Notes under the pieces: model-generated
The model's input: the letters and a program-made list of their open reading frames with translations, nothing else
Told to the model about the DNA's origin: nothing
Databases searched by the model: none
DNA from: Caulobacteraceae bacterium
GTDB lineage: Bacteria > Pseudomonadota > Alphaproteobacteria > Caulobacterales > Caulobacteraceae
Reading direction: 5' to 3'
NCBI GenBank assembly: GCA_004144935.1
Contig: SDZP01000232.1
Span: 1-5,651, forward strand
Length of the DNA stretch: 5,651 nt
Program-made: the position numbers and the translations under genes
In this document: positions 1 through 4,819 of the stretch, in pieces
Position numbering within the stretch: the stretch's first letter is position 1
Layout: the number at the start of each line of letters is the position of its first letter

Positions 1-447
1 CAGCCGGCCCTCCATGTCGCCAAGGCGGGCGCGCAGCCGGCGCAGGTTGAAGAACAGGCTCTTGCCGGCCGCCGTGGTGCCGGTGCGCACGATCGACCAG
101 TTGCGCAGCACGTAGTCCTGCATCGCCGCCCGCACCCACCAGCCGGCGTAGGTCGAGAAGCGGACGGCGCGGTCGGGCTCGAAGCGGGCGGCGGCCTGCA
201 TCAGCCCGACGCTGCCTTCCTGGATCAGGTCGCCGTGCGGCAGGCCATAGGCCTTGAATCGCCCGGCCATGGCGATGACCAGCCGCATGTAGGCGCCGGT
301 CAGCTCGTGCAGGGCTTCTTCGTCCTGCTGGTCCCGCCAACGGACGGCGAGATCGTGCTCGTGGTCGGCCGCCAGCATCGGCATGCGCATGGCCCGCCGG
401 ATATACCGCCGCTCCGCCGTCTCGGCCGTCACTGCTTCTCGCGCCAT
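1..447 (-). CDS. rpoH: RNA polymerase sigma-32 family factor (RpoH2-like), N-terminal part
   Basis: This is an alternative sigma factor of the heat-shock (sigma-32) class, which directs RNA polymerase to stress promoters. Only the first 149 residues are here; the family is usually about 290 residues, so regions 3 and 4 lie beyond the left edge. Visible parts are region 1.2/2.1 (residues ~20-65), the region 2.2 core-binding helix DLIQEGSVGLMQAAARF (73-89) and regions 2.3/2.4 FSTYAGWWVRAAMQDYVLRN (97-116), which melt and read the -10 element. The RpoH box that marks this class is at 128-136 but reads GKSLFFNLR, with glycine where Q is normal. The ATG at 447 is preferred because homologues start a few residues before the YIRRAM segment (15-20). 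No Shine-Dalgarno is evident. A terminator between this gene and carD implies its own, unidentified promoter. Its position beside carD suggests the RpoH2 paralogue rather than the main RpoH; this is inferred. Confidence 0.93.
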   Translation of the reverse strand, partial: MAREAVTAETAERRYIRRAMRMPMLAADHEHDLAVRWRDQQDEEALHELTGAYMRLVIAMAGRFKAYGLPHGDLIQEGSVGLMQAAARFEPDRAVRFSTYAGWWVRAAMQDYVLRNWSIVRTGTTAAGKSLFFNLRRLRARLGDMEGRL

Positions 448-490
448 GGCCGGGATACGCGGGCGGCAGGGGGGCGGATCACACAGCCCA

Positions 491-522
491 AAGAAAAACG
501 CCCGGCCTTGCGACCGGGCGTT
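491..522 (-). terminator. Intrinsic terminator after carD
   Basis: A perfect 9-bp inverted repeat (497-505 against 514-522, core CGCCCGG) encloses an 8-base loop. Read on the minus strand the stem is followed directly by TTTTTCTTT. It starts 26 bases beyond the carD stop codon, the normal place for a Rho-independent terminator. It separates carD from the sigma-32 gene, whose start codon is only 44 bases further on, so sigma-32 transcription must come either from leakage or from a promoter in that short gap. Confidence 0.88.
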
Positions 523-547
523 CCATGGTTCTCCGAAGAAGAACCGC

Positions 548-1045
548 CTAAGCGGCCTTCTGCAGCGACTTGGTCAGCAGGTTCACGGCGGCGTCGCGGT
601 CGATGCGTTCGACGGCGGCGACTTCCCGGGCCATGCGGTCCAGGGCCGATTCGTACAGCTGGCGTTCGGAGTAGCTCTGCTCCGGCTGGTTCTCGGCGCG
701 GTGCAGGTCGCGGACCACCTCGGCGATCGAGACGAGGTCGCCCGAGTTGATCTTGGCTTCGTATTCCTGGGCCCGGCGCGACCACATGGTGCGCTTCACG
801 CGGGCGCGGCCCTTCAGAGTGGTCAGCGCCTTGCTCATCACGCCTTCCTCGGCCAGCGAACGCAGGCCCGAGGTGGCGGCCTTCTTGGTCGGGACGCGCA
901 GGGTCATCTTCTCGTGGTCAAAGGTGATGACGTAGACTTCCAGCGCCATGCCGGCGACTTCCTGGGTCTCGACCGCCTGGATCGTGCCCACGCCATGGGC
1001 GGGATAGACAACGTGGTCGCCCACGGAAAACGCCAGCTTGGTCAT
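548..1045 (-). CDS. carD: CarD/CdnL family transcriptional regulator
   Basis: The 165-residue protein belongs to the CarD/CdnL family. These bind the RNA polymerase beta subunit and stabilise the open promoter complex, notably at rRNA and growth-related promoters. The N-terminal RNAP-interaction domain (about 1-65) has the conserved VGDHVVYPAHGVGTI stretch (8-22). The helical C-terminal domain (about 70-165) has the MWSRRAQEYEAKINSGD segment (87-103), including the conserved tryptophan (W88) that in studied homologues wedges into the upstream edge of the bubble. The ATG at 1045 is chosen because AGGAAG lies a suitable distance upstream and family members begin just before the VGDxVVYPxHG motif; longer in-frame starts at 1159 and 1306 add unconserved sequence. 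The protein ends in KAA, resembling the Ala-Ala C-terminus reported to make Caulobacter CdnL a ClpXP substrate. It follows fdxA after a long leader and ends at its own terminator. Confidence 0.96.
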   Translation of the reverse strand: MTKLAFSVGDHVVYPAHGVGTIQAVETQEVAGMALEVYVITFDHEKMTLRVPTKKAATSGLRSLAEEGVMSKALTTLKGRARVKRTMWSRRAQEYEAKINSGDLVSIAEVVRDLHRAENQPEQSYSERQLYESALDRMAREVAAVERIDRDAAVNLLTKSLQKAA

Positions 1046-1117
1046 AAGTCTTCCTTCTCCATCACCATCCGCGCATCCCGCGGACCACCGCTCCCACAAA
1101 CTCTCGATCACGACGCG

Positions 1118-1142
1118 AAAAAGCCCCAGGCGCCTGAGGGGC
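1118..1142 (-). terminator. Terminator-like hairpin between fdxA and carD (fdxA terminator or carD attenuator)
   Basis: On the minus strand GCCCC (1142-1138) can pair with GGGGC (1127-1123), around the self-complementary AGGCGCCT, and TTTTT follows immediately. This has the form of a Rho-independent terminator, though the stem is short and bulged. It lies 182 bases after the fdxA stop and 73 bases before the carD start. It could end fdxA transcription. If the carD promoter is the candidate near 1266-1289, it would instead sit inside the carD leader and act as an attenuator. Confidence 0.45.
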
Positions 1143-1265
1143 GCGGGCTGATCGTTCATGTTCAAAAGTCTTCTAGGACACCCTTCGCCTTCGTCCGGGC
1201 GCGCCGTTCGGGAGCGGCTGTTCTTGAACCGAGGCGCGGGGGCGAAATACCTCCGCGTCGAGGGT

Positions 1266-1289
1266 GTAATACCACAAAATTCAGTCGAA
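1266..1289 (-). promoter_or_regulatory. Candidate carD promoter in the fdxA-carD gap
   Basis: On the minus strand an extended -10 element TGGTATTAC (1274-1266) lies in the AT-rich part of the 278-bp fdxA-carD gap. GGTATTAC agrees with the Caulobacter housekeeping -10 consensus GCTANAWC at most positions. The possible -35 TTCGAC (1289-1284) is weak and closely spaced (10-12 bases). No comparable AT-rich promoter-like stretch occurs in the 73 bases between the 1118 hairpin and the carD start. Use of this promoter would give a leader of about 210 bases. Confidence 0.35.
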
Positions 1290-1323
1290 TGAAAGGTTTG
1301 CGACAACGGCGTGTCGCGAGGCG

Positions 1324-1665
1324 CTAGCTGCCCTTGCCGGGCTTCTCGCTGAAGTATTTCTCGAACTTGCCCTCTTCGCGCTCGAAGGCCTCGGCGTCGG
1401 CCGGCGGCTGCCCTTTAAGTGTGATGTTCGGCCAGACCTTGGCGAAGTCGGTGTTGATCTTCAGCCACTTGCTGTCGGGATCGTCCTCGGTGTCCGGCTT
1501 GATGGCGTCGACCGGGCATTCCGGCTCGCAGACGCCGCAGTCGATGCATTCGTCCGGATTGATGACCAGGAAGTTCTCGCCTTCGTAGAAGCAGTCGACG
1601 GGACACACCTCGACGCAGTCCATGAACTTACATTTGATGCAGGGGTCGGTGACGATGTAGGTCAT
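1324..1665 (-). CDS. fdxA: Seven-iron (3Fe-4S/4Fe-4S) ferredoxin
   Basis: This 113-residue soluble electron carrier is of the Azotobacter ferredoxin I type. The cysteine pattern matches that family. C9, C17 and C50 are expected to hold the 3Fe-4S cluster, and C21, C40, C43 and C46 the 4Fe-4S cluster. C12 and C25 are the extra cysteines typical of these proteins. The stretches VEVCPVDCFYEG (18-29), ECIDCGVCEPECP (39-51) and KVWPNIT (about 76-82) are hallmarks. Length is normal (about 107-113). The ATG at 1665 is right because the conserved TYIVTDPCIKCK begins at residue 2. The Shine-Dalgarno is weak (GAG within TAGAGCTCCTG). A candidate promoter with a consensus -35 is in the 111-bp gap upstream. 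The electron partner cannot be read from this locus. Confidence 0.97.
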   Translation of the reverse strand: MTYIVTDPCIKCKFMDCVEVCPVDCFYEGENFLVINPDECIDCGVCEPECPVDAIKPDTEDDPDSKWLKINTDFAKVWPNITLKGQPPADAEAFEREEGKFEKYFSEKPGKGS

Positions 1666-1724
1666 CAGGAGCTCTAAAAGCGTGCGCTTCAGGATTGCGC
1701 GCGCGGGATCGGATCGTGGGTGGC

Positions 1725-1754
1725 GTCATCCGATGGGGGAGGGCGCCTTGTCAA
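1725..1754 (-). promoter_or_regulatory. Candidate fdxA promoter
   Basis: On the minus strand TTGACA (1754-1749) is a perfect sigma-70 -35 hexamer. An 18-base spacer separates it from a poor -10 candidate GATGAC (1730-1725). Transcription would start near 1718, giving a leader of about 50 bases before fdxA. The -35 box is convincing; the weak -10 suggests low basal activity or a need for an activator. The promoter begins just after the S4 gene stop. Confidence 0.4.
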
Positions 1755-1758
1755 TGCG

Positions 1759-1770
1759 GCGAGGCCTCGC
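1759..1770. repeat. 12-bp perfect palindrome upstream of the fdxA -35 box
   Basis: GCGAGGCCTCGC reads identically on both strands. It lies in the gap between the S4 gene stop and fdxA, 4 bases upstream of the TTGACA box. This would suit a dimeric regulator site, but no T-run follows, so it is unlikely to be a terminator. A chance GC-rich palindrome cannot be excluded. Confidence 0.3.
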
Positions 1771-1776
1771 GGGCGC

Positions 1777-2064
1777 TCAGTTATTCTCCAAGTTGGTATA
1801 GAGCGCGCGGGCTTCGCTGGCCGGGCCGCGCCGCTCCCCGGCCTGTTCGAACCGGATCGCCACCACCCGGCCGCCGAGCGCGAAGACCAACTGGTCGCCG
1901 ATGTGCAGGGTGCGGCTGGGCTTGTCGAGGCGGCTCTCGACGCCGCCGCGGGTCAGGCGCACCCGGCCTTCCTCAAGGTATCTGGCCGCCAGGGAGCGGC
2001 TCTTGAAGAAGCGGGCGCGGCACAGCCAGACATCGGCCCGGCAGCTGTCGGCCGTCTCGCTCAC
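1777..2064 (-). CDS. S4-domain RNA-binding protein (Hsp15/HslR-like)
   Basis: This 95-residue protein is built around one S4 RNA-binding fold (about residues 8-70). It shows the expected order: RADVWLCRARFFKSRSLAARYLEEGRVRL (9-37; the two helices and first strand), SRLDKPSRTLHIGDQLVFAL (44-63) and a charged tail. It resembles Hsp15/HslR, which binds stalled 50S subunits carrying nascent chains, but HslR usually has DKWLW where this reads DVWLC. Only the fold-level call is firm. The start is GTG, and its GTGA overlaps the helicase stop, so it is probably translated by coupling; the Shine-Dalgarno is poor. Co-transcription with the helicase suggests a shared RNA- or ribosome-related role; that link is inferred. 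Confidence 0.88.
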   Translation of the reverse strand: MSETADSCRADVWLCRARFFKSRSLAARYLEEGRVRLTRGGVESRLDKPSRTLHIGDQLVFALGGRVVAIRFEQAGERRGPASEARALYTNLENN

Positions 2065-4595
2065 GGCTTGGCGGTCCCGGCGGCCTTGGGCCCCCGGCGA
2101 CGCGGGCGGCGGGCTTTCGGCGTGCGGGCCGGAACCTGCAGCTGGGCGAGGGCGGCGAAGGGTGAGCCGACCGATGGGCTGGCCGGTATGGGGGCGGCGG
2201 CCTTGGCCGCGCCGCGCCGGCGCCAGGCGATGGGCGCGTCGCGATTGACCGGCGCAAGACCAAGGCCGCGCAGGATGTCGGCGGCCTCCCGGGCGCTCCA
2301 GCCCAGGTCTTCCAGCAACTGGTCGGTCACCACCGAGCCGCCGGCCTTCTGCGGCGCCGACCGCAGGCCGGCGTCCAGCCGCTCCAGCTGATCGACCGGC
2401 ACGGCCAGCCCGCCGACCGCCATCAGGCCGCGCGCCGACAGCCCCTTGGCGTCGACGGGGCCGGGTTGCAGGCGGCTGACCTTGCCGGGCGCCGGCCCGG
2501 TCGCGTCGGCGCTCAGCGACCGGGCGAAGGTCTGGGCGTCCTCGGTCAACAGGCCCGGCAGATGCAGGCTGAAGGCGGCGATGCGGACGCCCAGGCTGCG
2601 CAGGGCCCGTCGCTCGGCCTGGCTCAGCACCCGCATCTCCTCCTCGACCTGGCGACGGGGCAGCACGCCGCCGTTCTCCAGCAATCGGTGGGCCAGTCCC
2701 CGGGCCAGGCCGCGCAGGCCCCCCTCGCTCATCGCCGTCTCCAGCGCCGCCAGGGGCGAGAGCCTGCGCGCCCGCTCATGCGCCAGCCAGGCCTCCAGCC
2801 GCCGCTGCGCCCGCTCGCGGGCCGGGGCGGGGCCCAGTTCGCCCAGCAGCCGCACCTTGCCGCCGGCGTCCAGCCGCCCGGCGGCGGCCCCCCGCCACAG
2901 CACCAGGCCGTCCGGCGTCAGGCTGAAGGCGTCATCCTCCTCGGCCGCCAGGGCGCCCAGCCGCCGCGCCACCTCCGGCGCCACGGCCCGCTGGGCGGCG
3001 CCGCGCAGGGCCTTCTCCTCCAGGCTGGTGATGGCCTTGGGCTGATCGAACACCACGCCGCTCAGCCTGCCGACATAATGGCCCTCGACGGTCACCGTGC
3101 CGTCCTCGGCGACGCCGGCCATCATCGTCTCGCGGTCGCCCAGCTGTCGCATCAGCACGCTGGTCCGCCGGTCGACGAAGCGGGCCATCAGCTTTTCATG
3201 CAGGGTGTCGCTCAGGCGATCCTCCAGCTGGCGCATGGTCGCCTGCCAGAAGGCCGGGTCGTGCAGCCAGTCCGGCCGGTTGGCGACGTAGGACAGGGTG
3301 CGCACCGCCGCCAGCCGCCCGGCCAGGGCGTCGATCTCGCCGTCGGTCCGGTCCAGCCCCGCGAACTGCGCCGCCATCCAGTCGTCGGGGATGCGACGCC
3401 GGCCGCTGGTCAGCTCATTGAAGATGCGCCGCAGCAGGTTCAGGTGGTCGTCGGATGCGATCTTGCGGAAGTCCGGCGTCTGGCAGACCTCCCACAGCTT
3501 CTCCAGCTGCGGCCGGGCCTTGGCCCGGTGGGCGATGTCCGGATCCTCGGCCAGCCGCTTGAGGGTCAATTCGTCCAGCGCCTCGGCCGACAGCTTCAGC
3601 CCCTCGCGCTGCGGCGCCTCGTCCAGGGTCTTGATCAGGCTCGTCAGGCTGGTGAAGTCGAGCCGGCTGTTGCGCCACTCGGCCGTGGTGATCGGCTCGA
3701 ACTGGTGGTTCTCGACCCGCTCGACCAGGTCCTCGTCCATGTCCTCGGCCTCGCCGGTGACCCCGAAGGTGCCGTCGCGCTTGTAACGGCCGGCGCGGCC
3801 GGCGATCTGGCCGATTTCGGTGGCGTGCAGCCAGCGGGTGCGCTTGCCGTCGAACTTGCGCAGGCCGGCGAAGGCGACATGGTCGACGTCCATGTTCAGC
3901 CCCATGCCGATGGCGTCGGTGGCGACCAGGAAGTCGACCTCGCCCGACTGGTAGAGGGCGACCTGGGCGTTGCGGGTGCGCGGGGACAGGCTGCCCATGA
4001 CCACCGCCGCGCCGCCTCTTTGACGGCGGATCAGTTCGGCGATGCCGTAGACCTGGTCGGCGCTGAAGGCGACCACGGCGCTGCGTCGGGGCAGGCGGGT
4101 CAGCTTCTTGGGACCGGCGTAGGTCAGGGCGCTGAACCGCTCGCGGGTGACGATCTCGGCCTTGGGCAGCAGCCGGCGGATCAGGTTGGCCATGGTGCCG
4201 GCGCCCAGCAGCATGGTCTCGAACTTGCCCCGGGCATGCAGCAGCCGATGGGTAAAGACGTGCCCGCGCTCGGGATCGGTGCACAGCTGGATCTCGTCGA
4301 TGGCCATGAACTCGACCTCGCGGCCCAGCGGCATGGCCTCGACGGTGCAGATGAAATAGTTGGCCCGCGGCGGGACGATCTTTTCCTCGCCGGTGATCAG
4401 CGCCACCTCGCGCACGCCCTTCAGCGCCACGACCCGATCGTAGATCTCCCGCGCCAGCAGGCGCAGGGGCAGGCCGATCATGCCGCTGGCATGGCCGCAC
4501 ATCCGCTCGACGGCCAGATGCGTCTTGCCGGTGTTGGTTGGCCCCAGAACGGCGGTAAGCCGGGCCGGCGCCTGGCCGGTCGAGCGGTCACTCAT
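2061..4595 (-). CDS. SUV3-like DExH-box RNA helicase
   Basis: This 844-residue ATP-dependent helicase is related to mitochondrial SUV3, the unwinding partner in RNA degradation. The SUV3-type Walker A GPTNTGKT is at residues 18-25. Then come motif II DEIQ (100-103), motif V VATDAIGMGLN (224-234) and motif VI QIAGRAGR (263-270), so both RecA-like lobes are complete. A helical region follows (about 300-500, including WLHDPAFWQATM). The rest is less conserved and ends in a basic tail (823-844, ARTPKARRPRRRGPKAAG...) that could bind nucleic acid. The ATG at 4595 places Walker A near the N-terminus as in homologues. An in-frame TAG two codons upstream rules out a longer product. No Shine-Dalgarno precedes this ATG; one does precede the mini-ORF just upstream. 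The S4 gene follows with a 4-base overlap. Its bacterial substrate is not shown here; RNA turnover or ribosome remodelling is inferred. Confidence 0.95.
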   Translation of the reverse strand: MSDRSTGQAPARLTAVLGPTNTGKTHLAVERMCGHASGMIGLPLRLLAREIYDRVVALKGVREVALITGEEKIVPPRANYFICTVEAMPLGREVEFMAIDEIQLCTDPERGHVFTHRLLHARGKFETMLLGAGTMANLIRRLLPKAEIVTRERFSALTYAGPKKLTRLPRRSAVVAFSADQVYGIAELIRRQRGGAAVVMGSLSPRTRNAQVALYQSGEVDFLVATDAIGMGLNMDVDHVAFAGLRKFDGKRTRWLHATEIGQIAGRAGRYKRDGTFGVTGEAEDMDEDLVERVENHQFEPITTAEWRNSRLDFTSLTSLIKTLDEAPQREGLKLSAEALDELTLKRLAEDPDIAHRAKARPQLEKLWEVCQTPDFRKIASDDHLNLLRRIFNELTSGRRRIPDDWMAAQFAGLDRTDGEIDALAGRLAAVRTLSYVANRPDWLHDPAFWQATMRQLEDRLSDTLHEKLMARFVDRRTSVLMRQLGDRETMMAGVAEDGTVTVEGHYVGRLSGVVFDQPKAITSLEEKALRGAAQRAVAPEVARRLGALAAEEDDAFSLTPDGLVLWRGAAAGRLDAGGKVRLLGELGPAPARERAQRRLEAWLAHERARRLSPLAALETAMSEGGLRGLARGLAHRLLENGGVLPRRQVEEEMRVLSQAERRALRSLGVRIAAFSLHLPGLLTEDAQTFARSLSADATGPAPGKVSRLQPGPVDAKGLSARGLMAVGGLAVPVDQLERLDAGLRSAPQKAGGSVVTDQLLEDLGWSAREAADILRGLGLAPVNRDAPIAWRRRGAAKAAAPIPASPSVGSPFAALAQLQVPARTPKARRPRRRGPKAAGTAKP

Positions 4596-4596
4596 G

Positions 4597-4606
4597 ACCT
4601 ATAGGT
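4597..4606. repeat. 10-bp perfect palindrome next to the helicase start
   Basis: ACCTATAGGT is identical on both strands. It ends two bases upstream of the helicase start codon and contains the TAG stop of the 11-codon mini-ORF. It is too short to form a useful RNA hairpin with a loop. It might be a protein-binding site or chance. Confidence 0.25.
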
Positions 4607-4634
4607 GGGGCGAGGCGGCGAGTCGGGCAAGCAT
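4599..4634 (-). CDS. Possible 11-codon leader ORF before the helicase
   Basis: An ATG at 4634 is preceded by AAGGAG (4648-4643) with an 8-base spacer, the best ribosome-binding site in this intergenic region. The reading frame encodes MLARLAASPHL and stops at TAG (4601-4599). It is in the same frame as the helicase, with a single GTC codon between the stop and the helicase ATG, which lacks its own Shine-Dalgarno. Ribosomes finishing here could re-initiate on the helicase, making translation coupled. Alternatively, this may once have been the helicase start before an amber mutation, or the match may be accidental. The peptide is not of a class I recognise. Confidence 0.4.
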   Translation of the reverse strand: MLARLAASPHL

Positions 4635-4738
4635 CGAGGCGGCTCCTTCACGCAACTGGTGACGATCAACCGCGGTCCAGGCTCGAATGTTCCAAAAACG
4701 CCTGGAAACGCATCGCAGAACTGTGTTTTGCGCTGAGC

Positions 4739-4766
4739 TTGGACGATGCTCAACCTGTGGTATATT
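4739..4766 (+). promoter_or_regulatory. Candidate promoter of the RTX gene
   Basis: TTGGAC (4739-4744), a 16-base spacer and TATATT (4761-4766) with an upstream TGG giving an extended -10 (TGGTATATT) make a plausible sigma-70 type promoter. Transcription would start near 4773, leaving a leader of about 47 bases that is mostly a hairpin. It is divergent from the helicase. Confidence 0.55.
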
Positions 4767-4780
4767 CGCCGAACAAGGGG

Positions 4781-4801
4781 CCCGTGGCGCTCAGCCACGG
4801 G
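4781..4801 (+). promoter_or_regulatory. 5' leader hairpin abutting the RTX Shine-Dalgarno
   Basis: CCCGTGGC (4781-4788) and GCCACGGG (4794-4801) form a perfect 8-bp stem with a GCTCA loop. The last stem bases run straight into the purine-rich ribosome-binding stretch (4799-4812, GGGAGGACCGGGGA) before the ATG at 4820. No T-run follows, so it is not a terminator. It may protect the mRNA 5' end or limit ribosome access. Confidence 0.5.
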
Positions 4802-4819
4802 AGGACCGGGGAGCGCGCT

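Noticed and set aside
1067..1083. Six-bp hairpin (TCCGCG/CGCGGA) in the carD leader just before the start
   Set aside because: The stem is short and made of common GC-rich words; it does not cover the Shine-Dalgarno and has no further support.
1046..1306. In-frame N-terminal extensions of carD starting at 1159 or 1306
   Set aside because: The added residues are not CarD-like, would translate across the terminator-like hairpin and promoter candidate, and the ATG at 1045 has a good AGGAAG site.
383..1327. A 314-codon plus-strand open frame across the carD region
   Set aside because: It runs antisense through carD, its terminator and the fdxA-carD gap, has no family features and is explained by GC-rich codon structure of the opposite strand.
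2466..4604. A 712-codon open frame on the plus strand covering most of the helicase gene antisense
   Set aside because: It mirrors the third-position GC bias of the helicase, has Q/G/H/A-rich low-complexity composition and no recognisable domain; the minus-strand frame has all SUV3-family motifs.
4677..4705. Inverted repeat CCAGGC/GCCTGG with a 17-base spacer in the helicase-RTX gap
   Set aside because: Six-base arms with a wide spacer are expected by chance in GC-rich DNA, and no T-run or promoter alignment supports it.
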